Assembly: GCF_900128895.1 (NCBI RefSeq) | Contig: NZ_FSQW01000001.1 | Location: 1,488,001-1,552,000, forward strand | Length of the DNA: 64,000 nt | Direction of reading: 5' to 3' | Source: Parasphingorhabdus marina DSM 22363 | GTDB taxonomy: Bacteria; Pseudomonadota; Alphaproteobacteria; Sphingomonadales; Sphingomonadaceae | In this document: positions 27,220-36,547 of the stretch, in pieces | How positions within the stretch are numbered: the first letter of the stretch is position 1 | Layout of the letters: each line of letters starts with the position of its first letter | Notes under the pieces: generated by a model | What the model was told of the DNA's origin: nothing | The model's input: only the letters and a program-made list of their open reading frames with translations | Database searches by the model: none | Position numbers and translations under genes: made by a program

Positions 27220-27384
27220 GAAATTATTGACGCTTTTTTGACGGTAGCGCCGTTGACGCGATGTTACATTTGGATCCAATAACAACGCACTGAAATTGCA
27301 GACAAGTTGAACCCTTTTAGGCGGCTCGGGAATCCTCCCGTTCCGTTGACAGGAGAGCTTTGCCTGCTGGATGCGGGGGAAGAA

Positions 27385-28719
27385 ATGGAGCAAGCTGCCA
27401 AACTGCCGGTTGGGCCGGCCCTTCCTTCACTTTCCCAAAGCAAGCCGGCGCGCCTCATCGTTGTGGCAATTCTTTATCTCATGCAAGGCGTACCCGTCGG
27501 ACTGACGACCGTAGGCATTTCGGCCTGGCTCGCGGCCAATGGTGCAACTCCCGTGGAAGTGGGCGTATTCATTGGTACAGCTCTGCTACCCTGGTCATTG
27601 AAGCTCGTGAACGGCCTGTTGATGGACCGTTTTACCTTCAAACCCATGGGCCGCCGCCGCGTCTGGATTATCGCTGCACAAGCCATGATGGCAATCGTCT
27701 TGCTGGTTATGGCGATAGATGCGCCAACAGTTGAACAGATCGGGCTGTTGGCCGGATATTGTTTTGCCCTCAACCTCTGCGCCACCTTTAATGATGTGGC
27801 GGTTGACGGGATGGTGGTCGACATTGTTCCCGATGATGAGCGTACACTCGTGAATGGCCTGATGTACGCTTCCCAATCGGTAGGAATAGCCGGAGCCAGT
27901 TTCGTGGCTGGACAATTACTTGTTGCGGGCGACATCGCATCGACAACGCTGGCCTTTGCGGCTTTTGTAGCAATTGTCTCATCCGTGGTTGTGCTGATCC
28001 GCGAGCGCCCCGGCGAGCGTTTGTTGCCATGGAGCAAAGGTGCGGCTTCCCGCGAATGTGAGGAACGGCAGCACAGCGCCTGGCTTCCGATCATTGTCGG
28101 ATTGTTCCGGTCGATTGCCTCGCCGCTAATCCTGGTGTTCCTTCTGTGCTTGGCCCTGGCGCAAGTGACCTGGTCATTTATTGACGCCGTCAGTCCGACG
28201 CTAACCATCCAGCATCTCGGCTGGGGAAGCGATCACTATTCCAGTTTTTCAGCGATCGTCAGTTTGATCGCCGCCCTTGCTGCGGGAGTCTTGTCCCCGC
28301 TGATCGTGCGTTTCACCGGCCTGCGCAAAGCGATCATCATTCTGTTCCTCCTGTCGGGTGTCAGCGCGGCGATTGGCGGAGCGACATTCGATAATTGGGA
28401 AGACGACCGGATCTTCATTGCCATTTTCATCACTCAATATGTCGTGGCCCTTCTGCTGATGATCCTGATGATCGTTTGGGCGATGCGCATTTGCAGCCCG
28501 GCCGTGGCCGCCAGCCAGTTTGCCCTGTTCATGGCAGTGCCGAATCTGGGCCGGGCACTGATGTCCGGCAATTCCGGTTGGCTGGTCCAAAGCGGCGGCT
28601 ACGCCATGACCTATTACGCAGTCGCCACGATCACGCTGGTCGCCCTTGCATTATGCCTGCTGGCCAAAGTGGGAAATCCCGAGGCGGTGCCGGAAATGGG
28701 CCGCAACCAACAAGTTTAA
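27385..28719 (+). CDS. AmpG/PAT-family major facilitator transporter (first paralogue)
   Basis: A 444-residue, about 12-helix transporter. ATG 27385 is chosen because GGGGGAAG precedes it; the frame extends back to a TTG at 27307 without a ribosome site. The signature 'LPWSLKLVNGLLMDRFTFKPMGRRRVWII' is the helix 2-3 loop of the AmpG/acetyl-CoA-transporter (PAT) group, whose characterised member imports anhydro-muropeptides. Substrate here unknown. The gene precedes a small exported protein by 18 bp, and the second paralogue lies 950 bp on. Confidence 0.85.
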   Translation: MEQAAKLPVGPALPSLSQSKPARLIVVAILYLMQGVPVGLTTVGISAWLAANGATPVEVGVFIGTALLPWSLKLVNGLLMDRFTFKPMGRRRVWIIAAQAMMAIVLLVMAIDAPTVEQIGLLAGYCFALNLCATFNDVAVDGMVVDIVPDDERTLVNGLMYASQSVGIAGASFVAGQLLVAGDIASTTLAFAAFVAIVSSVVVLIRERPGERLLPWSKGAASRECEERQHSAWLPIIVGLFRSIASPLILVFLLCLALAQVTWSFIDAVSPTLTIQHLGWGSDHYSSFSAIVSLIAALAAGVLSPLIVRFTGLRKAIIILFLLSGVSAAIGGATFDNWEDDRIFIAIFITQYVVALLLMILMIVWAMRICSPAVAASQFALFMAVPNLGRALMSGNSGWLVQSGGYAMTYYAVATITLVALALCLLAKVGNPEAVPEMGRNQQV

Positions 28720-28737
28720 CAACGAAGGAGAAGAAGA

Positions 28738-29193
28738 ATGAAAATGATTACACAAATGAAAATGGCTGCTGCAGCCATTCTGGTAACCGCCCCAATGGCA
28801 TTGCCAACTGCTGTGTCGGCACAGGAATTCCCGCTTGTAGCCGGAGAATATTCCAATGTCAGCGGTATTTACATCAAAGACGGTGGAGCATTTAAATATG
28901 CGACCCATCTCGCAGGTCAGTGGACCAAAGTTCAGGAGTTTGCCAAGTCCCAGGGCTGGATCAGCGACTATAAGATTCTCATCAACGAGAACCCGCGTGA
29001 TGGCGAGCCGACACTTTATCTTATGACGACCTTTGCCAGTATACCGGATGCAGCTGAATCCGAGCGGCGAAACAAGGCATATGATGCCTTCATGAAATCG
29101 TCTGCCGAACAGCAGATCACAGAATCCGGCAATCGTGCGGAATACCGGACCGTGAAGAGCAGCATCCTCTTGCGCGAATATACGGTTCGATAG
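28738..29193 (+). CDS. Small periplasmic protein, 151 aa, unknown
   Basis: ATG 28738 follows AAGGAGAAGAAG, a strong ribosome site. The signal peptide (MKMAAAAILVTAPMALPTAVSA-QE) is clear. The mature part has 'HLAGQWTKVQEFAKSQGWISDYKILINENPRDGEPTLYLMTTFASIPDAAESERRN', a ferredoxin-like/dimeric alpha-beta-barrel flavour, but I do not recognise a named family. It is tightly spaced behind the first AmpG-like transporter, so probably in its operon. Confidence 0.75.
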   Translation: MKMITQMKMAAAAILVTAPMALPTAVSAQEFPLVAGEYSNVSGIYIKDGGAFKYATHLAGQWTKVQEFAKSQGWISDYKILINENPRDGEPTLYLMTTFASIPDAAESERRNKAYDAFMKSSAEQQITESGNRAEYRTVKSSILLREYTVR

Positions 29194-29306
29194 GTCGCCC
29201 TTAGGTCTTTTCGAAAACACGCGCAAGCGAACCATCCGGCGGGTGCAATTGCGACCCGTCATCCGCCGGGTGCTTTCTCTCAACCAGCTGACATGATCCC
29301 TATGAT

Positions 29307-29675
29307 ATGAGCAATATCGAACTCCTCGCGCATGATTTTTCTGCCCTGATCCGGTCTGGCAAAGCCATTATTGCAGCGGAGAAATACTGGGCCAGTGATA
29401 TTGTCAGCATTGAGCCTGAGGCCACGACAGAACATGCTCCAGCGATCGTTACGGGATTTTATGCGGCACGAGAAAAATTGACGGGCTGGCTCAGTCACAG
29501 CGCGATGGAGGAACTCAGCATCGATGGCCCGTTCATTACCGGAAATCGCTTTGCACTGTTCATCGACATGCTGATCAAACGCCGTGCCACCGGTGAGTGC
29601 CAACCATTTAGCGAGATCGCCATTTACACCGTCCGAGACGGGAAGATCATCGAGGAACGGTACTTTTATGACTGA
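29307..29675 (+). CDS. SnoaL-like / NTF2-fold protein
   Basis: A 122-residue SnoaL-like protein: 'ALIRSGKAIIAAEKYWASDIVSIEPEA', 'GFYAAREKLTGWLSHSAMEE', 'LFIDMLIKR' and 'FSEIAIYTVRDGKIIEERYFYD'. Its stop overlaps the start of the second AmpG-like transporter by 8 bp, so the two are translationally coupled. No catalytic assignment is possible. Confidence 0.78.
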   Translation: MSNIELLAHDFSALIRSGKAIIAAEKYWASDIVSIEPEATTEHAPAIVTGFYAAREKLTGWLSHSAMEELSIDGPFITGNRFALFIDMLIKRRATGECQPFSEIAIYTVRDGKIIEERYFYD

Positions 29676-31002
29676 AGCAAGACTGGCGCTGCCGTCATCA
29701 CTTTTTCAGCTGCCCGCATTTGCCGACAGCCCGAAACTCCGATTGCTCATGGGTGCGCTGCTTTATCTGGCGCAAGGCTTTCCGCAGGGCATCTTTTTCG
29801 CAGCCATCCCCACGTGGCTCGCTGCCAATGGCCAATCGACCGCAGTCGTCGCATCAGCAGTCGCTGCCGCCAGTCTGCCATGGAGCCTGAAGTTCCTCGC
29901 TGGCCTGTTCATGGACCGCTATACTTGGCGGCCTATGGGTCGACGGCGCCCCTGGCTGATCGGTTCGCAAGCGGGCATTGTCGCCACTTTGGTGATGGCC
30001 GCAGCCCTCTCTCCCTCAGCCAGCGACACCGCAGTCGTGATCGGCATGATTTTTGCGCTGTCCGTTCTCACCGCGGTGCAGGATGTCGCCCTTGACGCGC
30101 TGGTAGTCGATCTTACGCCCGAGGGGGAAATGGGCCGCATGAACGGCTTCATGTTTGGCGGGAAGGTGCTCGGCATCGCCGGCGGTTCGGCGATCACCAG
30201 CTACTTGTTGCAATATTACGGGTTCTCTTTCTCCATGCTGGGTATGATCGGATTCTTTGCGCTTCCAGCGCTTTCGATTGTTCTGGTTCGGGAACGCAAG
30301 GGCGAAAAACTGCTCCCTTGGACGAGCGGCGCTGTTGCGGAGGATGCAAAGACAGTCATTCCCGAAAATTGGTTCGCAATACTTGTCGCAGCTTTTCGCA
30401 ATCTGTTCCGGCGTCAGACCCTCTTGGTGGCGATCCTATTGCTGACCTACGGCGTGCATCAGAATCTCAACGACACAACCGGCAGTCTCTTTGCAATCCG
30501 GCAAATGGGCTGGAGCCAGTCGCAGTTCACTTCGATGCTTGCCCTCTCCAACATTGTCATGGGTCTGTTCTGTCTGACCGTAGGTGGCTGGATTGTTGAC
30601 CGTTTCGGACCGGGGCCGATCGCCTTCTGGTCTGGCGCGGCGGCGCTGCCAATCATGATGGGATATCTGGTTGACGAGGCGCTTTGGCAGTCGGACAGCC
30701 TGTATATCGCCTGGTACTTCACGAAAAATGTCCCGCTGTTCCTGTTCTACCTCGCCAATCTGGTGCTGGCCATGCGGGTCGCGACCCCCGAGGTGGCTGC
30801 GACATCCCTTTCTGTGCTGTTTTCGATCACGACCATCGGGTTTGTCATCGCCTCAGCGATTCTTCCAACTCTTGAGAATATCGGGGGCTTTCAGGCGATG
30901 TTTGGCGCAAGCGCGGTGCTCGTTTTTGTCGCAGGATTGATCTCACTGCTGCTCAGCAAAGAAGTCCGACAAGCGGCCAAGACCGATCCATCCGCGAATT
31001 GA
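29668..31002 (+). CDS. AmpG/PAT-family major facilitator transporter (second paralogue)
   Basis: 444 residues, the same length as the transporter at 27385. It carries the same helix 2-3 loop ('LPWSLKFLAGLFMDRYTWRPMGRRRPWLIG') and the same 'RERKGEKLLPWTSGA' motif after helix 6 (RERPGERLLPWSKGA in the first copy). ATG 29668 lies within the end of the SnoaL-like gene. The pair looks like an old duplication whose copies diverged. Each copy has its own small partner gene. Confidence 0.85.
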   Translation: MTEARLALPSSLFQLPAFADSPKLRLLMGALLYLAQGFPQGIFFAAIPTWLAANGQSTAVVASAVAAASLPWSLKFLAGLFMDRYTWRPMGRRRPWLIGSQAGIVATLVMAAALSPSASDTAVVIGMIFALSVLTAVQDVALDALVVDLTPEGEMGRMNGFMFGGKVLGIAGGSAITSYLLQYYGFSFSMLGMIGFFALPALSIVLVRERKGEKLLPWTSGAVAEDAKTVIPENWFAILVAAFRNLFRRQTLLVAILLLTYGVHQNLNDTTGSLFAIRQMGWSQSQFTSMLALSNIVMGLFCLTVGGWIVDRFGPGPIAFWSGAAALPIMMGYLVDEALWQSDSLYIAWYFTKNVPLFLFYLANLVLAMRVATPEVAATSLSVLFSITTIGFVIASAILPTLENIGGFQAMFGASAVLVFVAGLISLLLSKEVRQAAKTDPSAN

Positions 31003-31120
31003 AGATTTGCAAATCGGGCCACTCCAAAACGTGTCACCAAATTGCCATGGATCATGCAGATAGCATCGCAAGCATGGCTGTATTTCACCTCATATTCAGC
31101 GGTTCAGTCTCGCATTTTCT

Positions 31121-31153
31121 TATGTCCGCTTCATCCCGAAAGCGGACGTTAGG
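31121..31153. repeat. Dispersed hairpin repeat, copy 9
   Basis: TATGTCCGCTTCATCCCGAA then AGCGGACGTTAGG: perfect arms TCCGCTT/AAGCGGA around ATCCCG. It lies just 3' of the oxidoreductase remnant. Confidence 0.75.
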
Positions 31154-31167
31154 ACCGGTCAGAAATA

Positions 31168-31520
31168 CTAGTGATAACTGGAGGCTTCGCGCGAACCGAT
31201 TGTCGACAGATCAGGTTCTGGAAGTCTTTTCTGAACCAGGTGCGCACGTCCGCCCTGCTTGCCGTCAATCATCAGTAACCGGATGACATCGCCACGCGCT
31301 TGAGCGGCACGCATAGCAGCGGGACCAGTTCCCAGATCAACGGGTTCGAAACCCAGTTCTCGCAGCAACTGCGAAACGATTGCCTCTGAAGGATGTTGTC
31401 GTAGCGAGTTATTGTTACATTTGGAGGGTCATCAGAGCCCGCGATCATATGAATCGACAACCAGAGCGTATCGCTTGGCAGAATATGGTCCGGCCTGTTT
31501 TTCGAGTCCGTGTCATCCAA
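31168..31520 (-). pseudogene. Frameshifted remnant of an NAD(P)-binding (F420-reductase-like) oxidoreductase
   Basis: Two minus-strand frames together read like the C-terminal half of an NADP-oxidoreductase/F420-type protein. 'SIHMIAGSDDP' in one frame is continued by 'PSEAIVSQLLRELGFEPVDLGTGP' in another, the usual 'GDDPEAKA.v..L...LGFEPVDLG' order. Between them is about 35 bp that does not fit and shifts the frame. No Rossmann N-terminus or plausible start remains. I infer an inactivated gene; the family assignment rests on the GDDP/LGFEPVDLG motifs only. Confidence 0.4.
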
Positions 31521-31566
31521 ATATCGTTGTCATGCGTATAGCATATAAATCAATTGGCAATTTGAA

Positions 31567-31600
31567 GTTTACAGCATATACAATGTTTACATCATATACT
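31567..31600 (+). promoter_or_regulatory. 18-bp direct repeat, probable TetR autoregulatory operator
   Basis: GTTTACAGCATATACA (31567) and GTTTACATCATATACT (31585) are tandem copies 18 bp apart; GCATATA also occurs at 31541. They lie just upstream of the most likely TetR start (TTG 31613). Placement fits a repressor site, though many TetR sites are inverted rather than direct repeats. Confidence 0.5.
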
Positions 31601-31612
31601 AAGAGATTCGCG

Positions 31613-32251
31613 TTGCAGACGAAATCCTATCATCACGGTGATTTGAGAAGCGCCATTCTGAATGAAGCGCGCACCATTCTCGAATCTCAAGGCGAGGAGG
31701 CGATGACCATGCGCCGCATCGCGGAAGGGATCGGGGTCAGTGCGATGGCGGCCTACAAGCATTTTGCCAACCGCGATGCCATTTTACAGGCTTTGGCGAT
31801 CGAGGGGTTCAACAAGCTTGCCCGCGTGACGTCGCGTGCGCGCAAGAAGAACAAGCTTCCTGCCGACGCGCAATTGGTAGCGATTGGTGTGGCTTACATC
31901 ATGCACGGCATCAGCCATCCCGAAATCTATCGTGTCATGTTTGGTCAGCTGACCTCCGGCATTACCGATGCGGCAACCAAATCGGCAGCCGATGAGGCTT
32001 ACGGTGTCCTTTGCGACTGTTTGCGAGACAATGCCGAACATTTCGGGTTCGAAAAGAAGGAGGCGGAGACTCATGCTTTCTCGGTCTGGTCGATGGCACA
32101 TGGGATGACATCCCTGTTCGTCGAAGGGCATGCCCGGACCCGTAACTTCAAGACAAAAGCGCAGCAGCGCGCGGTTGCGACCAGAGGGGCAGAATTGGTC
32201 GCCCGCGGAGTTTCCTTCCGGGGCGGAAATGGGGCATCCGATGATCGCTAG
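31613..32251 (+). CDS. TetR-family transcriptional repressor of the RND operon
   Basis: A 212-residue TetR regulator. The helix-turn-helix is 'AILNEARTILESQGEEAMTMRRIAEGIGVSAMAAYKHFANRDAILQAL', followed by a WHG-type C-terminal domain ('GVAYIMHGISHPEIYRVMFG'). I favour TTG 31613 (AAGAGATT upstream; gives the typical 'MQTKSYHHGDLRSAIL' N-terminus) over ATG 31583, since the latter would place the direct repeats inside the gene. It overlaps the membrane-fusion gene by about 11 bp, so it is the first gene of a self-repressed efflux operon. Confidence 0.85.
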   Translation: MQTKSYHHGDLRSAILNEARTILESQGEEAMTMRRIAEGIGVSAMAAYKHFANRDAILQALAIEGFNKLARVTSRARKKNKLPADAQLVAIGVAYIMHGISHPEIYRVMFGQLTSGITDAATKSAADEAYGVLCDCLRDNAEHFGFEKKEAETHAFSVWSMAHGMTSLFVEGHARTRNFKTKAQQRAVATRGAELVARGVSFRGGNGASDDR

Positions 32252-33434
32252 AATTTCCATGCAAGACCGAAGGTGGCTATTGGCCGGGGTCGCCCTGACT
32301 TTCATCTCCTTGGCGCTCTGGATGTATCTCGATATCGGGAGAGCTGCGGAACAGGATGTGAAACCGGCAACACCGGTTGCGGTGGATATTGTGCAAGAAC
32401 AGCCGGAATATCTGGTGTCCCGAACCTTTGCCGGTCGTCTTCGCGCATCCAATGTAGCAGATCTGGGATTTGAGTTGCCGGGCAGGATCAGCCGGGTATT
32501 TGTGGATGCGGGCGACAGGGTTGGACGTGGAACGCCGCTTGCGCGAATTGATACTGACGAGCTGGCCAGTCAGGAGTCTGAACTTTCCGCGGTGCTGAAG
32601 GAAGCTGAAGCGCTGCTGGTGCAAACTTCTGCAAGATATGACCGGCTCGAAAAACTGGCTCCGGATTTTGCGTCCGTGCAGCAACTGGATGATGCACGGG
32701 CCGCACGAGACTCTGCCAGAGCGCGGGTAGATCAGGCGTCCGGTGCCTTGCGCAGACTGGGAACAAATCAGCGAAACTCCCTGCTGGTGGCACCCTTTTC
32801 AGGGGAGATAGTCAGTCGCAGCGCCGATACGGGCGCGGTCGTTGGTGCAGGCCAGACGGTATTCCGCCTCAATGGCGGCGGGTCGATGGAAGCGGATGTT
32901 GGCATACCCACCAGGTTTCGGGATCAGATTGTCCTGGGTTCCGAATATATGATCACCAACGGAGAGCGGGAATCTGTGGCGGTTGCAGAGCGCGTGGTTG
33001 ACGATGTAAACCCGCTTACAAATACCATTACCGTGCGATTTGTCCTGCCTGAAAGCAATGGTTTCGTGGCCTCGGAAACGGTGCGGATCTCTTTGCAGGA
33101 AACCTTGCTGGCCAAAGGCATGTGGGTCAGAAATTCCGCTCTGGTTGAGAGCCTGCGCGGCCTGTGGGCTGTTTATGTGGTCAGCCCGCAATCACAATCT
33201 GACAACCGTGGTACGGAGCATGTGGCCGGTATCGTGAAACGCCAGGATGTTGAAATCCTGCACAGTGAAGCCGATCGCAGTTTTGTAAGGGGCGCGCTCT
33301 CCAGTGGAAGTATGGTCATACGCAACAGTCCGTTTCGTTTTGTCCCCGGACAACGGGTTTCGGTCAAGCAATCAACGGTCTTCAATCACCATCAGAAACG
33401 CCCTGCGGCGGGTGACGGGATTTCCAGCCGGTGA
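32241..33434 (+). CDS. RND efflux periplasmic adaptor (membrane fusion protein)
   Basis: A 397-residue protein with one N-terminal membrane anchor ('WLLAGVALTFISLALWMYLDI'), the lipoyl/barrel half 'GRLRASNVADLGFELPGRISRVFVDAGDRVGRGTPLARID', a coiled-coil hairpin (about residues 105-155) and the return half 'LLVAPFSGEIVSRSADTGAVVGAGQTVFRL'. It has no lipobox. It starts within the end of tetR and overlaps the permease start by 4 bp (GTGA). No TolC-type outer-membrane factor is encoded here, so the pump must borrow one. Confidence 0.9.
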   Translation: MIARISMQDRRWLLAGVALTFISLALWMYLDIGRAAEQDVKPATPVAVDIVQEQPEYLVSRTFAGRLRASNVADLGFELPGRISRVFVDAGDRVGRGTPLARIDTDELASQESELSAVLKEAEALLVQTSARYDRLEKLAPDFASVQQLDDARAARDSARARVDQASGALRRLGTNQRNSLLVAPFSGEIVSRSADTGAVVGAGQTVFRLNGGGSMEADVGIPTRFRDQIVLGSEYMITNGERESVAVAERVVDDVNPLTNTITVRFVLPESNGFVASETVRISLQETLLAKGMWVRNSALVESLRGLWAVYVVSPQSQSDNRGTEHVAGIVKRQDVEILHSEADRSFVRGALSSGSMVIRNSPFRFVPGQRVSVKQSTVFNHHQKRPAAGDGISSR

Positions 33435-36400
33435 CGACGCTGTTCTATGATGTCCGGCGATTGCTGGTGCTTCTTGTCCTGCTCATCCTGGTTGGCGGTT
33501 TGGGCGCCCTGGGGTCGATGGCAAATGAAGAAGATCCGCGCATTACAAATCGGGTGGCAACCGTTCTTACATCATTTCCCGGAGCCAGCGCCGCGCGGGT
33601 CGAACAGCTGGTAACCGAGAGAATTGAAGCGCGACTGAAGCAGCTGGACGAAGTTGACGAGTTGCGGTCGGTTTCGACCAACGGACTTTCGTCCATAACC
33701 GTTGTGTTGAAGGACAGCATAACCGAACCGGACACGCCCTTTGGACTTGTTCGGGATGCGTTGACAGATGTGACCCCCGATCTTCCCACCGGTGCCGGCG
33801 TTCCGATATTCGATGATACCCGCGCGGGAGCCTATACCGTGCTGGTGGCGCTGACTTGGGAAGCGGAAAGCGATCTGAACCTGGTGGTGCTGCGGCGGTC
33901 GGCGCTTGAGTTGCAGGACCGCATGCGGGCGTTTCCGGGAACAGAACTGGTGACCTTGCATGGGGCATCGAAAGAAGAAATCAGCGTCGCATTGGACAGG
34001 TCGGCTTCGGCAGCGCTGGGACTTTCCAAGTCCCGGATTGCCCAAGCGATTGAATCAGCCGACGCAAAGGTTTCCGCCGGGCAGTTCAAAGGTGAGCAAA
34101 CCGAACTGAATCTGGAAGTGCGGGGCGAGATTGACGGGCTGAGCCGGCTGAGAGAGACGATTATCGGTCAGTCACCGCAGGGGCTTTCCATTCGTCTCGG
34201 CGATGTCGCCACGCTTTCGCGCGGCATTGCATCACCCGCAACAGACCTTGCCTATCACAATGGCAAACCCGCCATAGTCGTCGCAACCCGCATGCAGGCG
34301 GGATTGCGGGTGGCCGACTGGACAAGCGATGTCAGGCAGCTGGTGGACGAGTTTGAGCTGGCGGTGTCGGACGGCGTGAAAGTGGATATCATTTTCGATC
34401 AGGGCGGTTATGCCAGCGATCGCTTTGCAACGCTTGTCGGCAATTTGCTCATCGGTGCCGGGTTGGTCGTCCTGGTCCTGTTTGTCACACTCGGGTGGCG
34501 TTCGGCCCTGATAGTTTCTGCTGCCATTCCGCTCACCGGGCTGGCTTCACTGATCATCCTCAACCTGCTAGGGAGACCGATCAACCAGATCTCCATTACC
34601 GGCCTGATTGTTGCGCTGGGTCTGCTGGTTGATGCAGCCATTGTCATGACAGATTCCGTTCGCCGGCATTTGCTGGACGGGACCTCGCCAAGAGAATCCG
34701 TGCGGCGCTCGGTCCAGCGCCTGTGGCTTCCGCTGTTCAGTTCCACACTGACGACGGTACTGGCGTTTTTACCTTTGGTCATTCTGCCCGGGGGAGCCGG
34801 GGAATTTGTTGGCGGAATCGGAAGCAGTGTGATCGTTGCCCTGGTTGCCTCTTTTGCGCTGGCCATGACAGCCATTGCGGCACTGGCCGGCATTTTTCTG
34901 AAGCCCCCGTCTCAGAAAAAGAGCGGGAAAGGCCGGTTTGGATTTTTGCAATCAGGTATTCAGGCGGCCGCACTGGGTCAGCGTTTTGAAGCGCTTTTTC
35001 TGAAAAGTTTGGCGATGCCGAAAAGGTCGATTGCCATTGCGTGCCTGCTTCCGCTGATCGGGTTTTACGGTGTAACCACCTTGCCGACCTCCTTTTTTCC
35101 CGAAGCAGATCGCAACCAGTTTTATGTCGAATTGCGACTGCCTAGTCAGAGTGCAATAGAGGAGACAACCAGAGCCGTTTTGGAAGCACAGCAATATCTG
35201 GAAACAAACGAGGAGATTGTTCAGGTGTCCTGGTTTGTCGGACGTTCCGCTCCGAGTTTTTACTATAACATCGCAAATAATCAGGACGGCAATGCCAGTT
35301 ATGCCCAGGCGATGATTACCACCCGGTCTGTCGGTCAGGTGAAGTCGACAATAAACGAGGTGGGCCAGGCATTGCAGGTGAGCTTGCCAGACGTCCAGGT
35401 GATCAGCCGGCAGCTTTCCCAAGGACCGCCGACATTTTCGCCGATCGAGCTTCGGATCTTCGGCAATGACATGAATATATTGCAGGATCTGGGCGAAAAA
35501 TCCCGACTGATCTTTGCAGAGATCGACGAAGTGACCGCGACCAATCCGTCCTTTGCCGGAGGGGAGCCCAAGCTATGGTTGGACCTGGATCCCGATCGTG
35601 CGCGCCAGTTCGGCCTCGGTATCGGGCAGGCGTCGGAATTGATCCGGGCAGAACTGGACGGCGTTGTCAGCGGGTCAATAATCGAGGGCACGGAAGAACT
35701 GGATATCCGGATCTGGACCGCGGAAGAAGATCGCAATCAATTGTCTGATCTCGCTTCAATAGAATTTGTGAGGGAGGATCAGCCCGGAAATTCCGTACCG
35801 GTCCTTGCACTGGGCGAGCTTGAGCTATTGCCAGCGCCAGCAACCTTGCGACGTTTTCAGGGCAATCGCGTCAACATCATCTCCGGATATGTGGCCGCCG
35901 GAGAGATTCCTTCCACTGCGATAGAGAAATTCAAACTGGCCTGGGAGGAAGCCGGCCATGAAATACCCCCAGGTTATGATTTTCAGTTCGGCGGTGACGA
36001 GGAAGCACGGGCGGACAATTTTGGCGTGCTTTTGAGTATATTCGGCATAATTTCGATCATCATGCTGGCAACCGTTGTACTGACATTCAACTCTTTCAGG
36101 CTTGCGGCCATCGTGTTCATTGTCGCCATCCTGTCCACCGGACTGGGAATGCTTTCGCTCACCATCTTCCAGTTTCCATTCGGTTTTCAGCCAATTGTCG
36201 CACTTATTGGATTGATTGGAGTGGCGATCAATGCCGCGATCATCATCCTTTCCGGACTCAAATCCAACCCCCTGGCAAAGCGGGGCGACCATAAAGCTAT
36301 CACGGGCGAGGTCATGGCCACGTCACGACATATCTGGTCCACCACCATCACGACTTTTGGCGGGTTCCTGCCGCTCATCTTGTCCGAAGGAGGGTTTTGG

Positions 36401-36547
36401 CCACCCTTTGCTACGGCCATAGCCGGCGGCGTATTGCTCTCCACCGTCATTTCCTTTTTTCTGGTTCCGCAAATGTTTCTGCTTTTTACCGGCTTCGAGA
36501 AGTTCCCCCGACCCCGCTTCGGGAAACTCGCATTGTCCAGGACCTAG
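33431..36547 (+). CDS. RND-family efflux permease (AcrB/HAE-like)
   Basis: A 1038-residue inner-membrane pump with the two-fold RND layout: helix 1 at residues 11-30, a first periplasmic loop with porter subdomains, helices 2-6 at about 335-475, a second large loop and helices 8-12. GTG 33431 is the start. In helix 4 'GLLVDAAIVM' keeps only one of the two AcrB Asp residues (Asp401, then Ala). In helix 10 'IGVAINAAIIIL' has Asn where AcrB has Lys940. The proton relay is therefore not the textbook one. Substrates unknown. Confidence 0.9.
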   Translation: MTTLFYDVRRLLVLLVLLILVGGLGALGSMANEEDPRITNRVATVLTSFPGASAARVEQLVTERIEARLKQLDEVDELRSVSTNGLSSITVVLKDSITEPDTPFGLVRDALTDVTPDLPTGAGVPIFDDTRAGAYTVLVALTWEAESDLNLVVLRRSALELQDRMRAFPGTELVTLHGASKEEISVALDRSASAALGLSKSRIAQAIESADAKVSAGQFKGEQTELNLEVRGEIDGLSRLRETIIGQSPQGLSIRLGDVATLSRGIASPATDLAYHNGKPAIVVATRMQAGLRVADWTSDVRQLVDEFELAVSDGVKVDIIFDQGGYASDRFATLVGNLLIGAGLVVLVLFVTLGWRSALIVSAAIPLTGLASLIILNLLGRPINQISITGLIVALGLLVDAAIVMTDSVRRHLLDGTSPRESVRRSVQRLWLPLFSSTLTTVLAFLPLVILPGGAGEFVGGIGSSVIVALVASFALAMTAIAALAGIFLKPPSQKKSGKGRFGFLQSGIQAAALGQRFEALFLKSLAMPKRSIAIACLLPLIGFYGVTTLPTSFFPEADRNQFYVELRLPSQSAIEETTRAVLEAQQYLETNEEIVQVSWFVGRSAPSFYYNIANNQDGNASYAQAMITTRSVGQVKSTINEVGQALQVSLPDVQVISRQLSQGPPTFSPIELRIFGNDMNILQDLGEKSRLIFAEIDEVTATNPSFAGGEPKLWLDLDPDRARQFGLGIGQASELIRAELDGVVSGSIIEGTEELDIRIWTAEEDRNQLSDLASIEFVREDQPGNSVPVLALGELELLPAPATLRRFQGNRVNIISGYVAAGEIPSTAIEKFKLAWEEAGHEIPPGYDFQFGGDEEARADNFGVLLSIFGIISIIMLATVVLTFNSFRLAAIVFIVAILSTGLGMLSLTIFQFPFGFQPIVALIGLIGVAINAAIIILSGLKSNPLAKRGDHKAITGEVMATSRHIWSTTITTFGGFLPLILSEGGFWPPFATAIAGGVLLSTVISFFLVPQMFLLFTGFEKFPRPRFGKLALSRT

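Noticed and set aside
29210-29280. GC-rich CCGGCGGGTG/CCGCCGGGTG region considered as a terminator
   Set aside because: The arms are closer to a direct repeat than a clean stem and the T-tract is weak.
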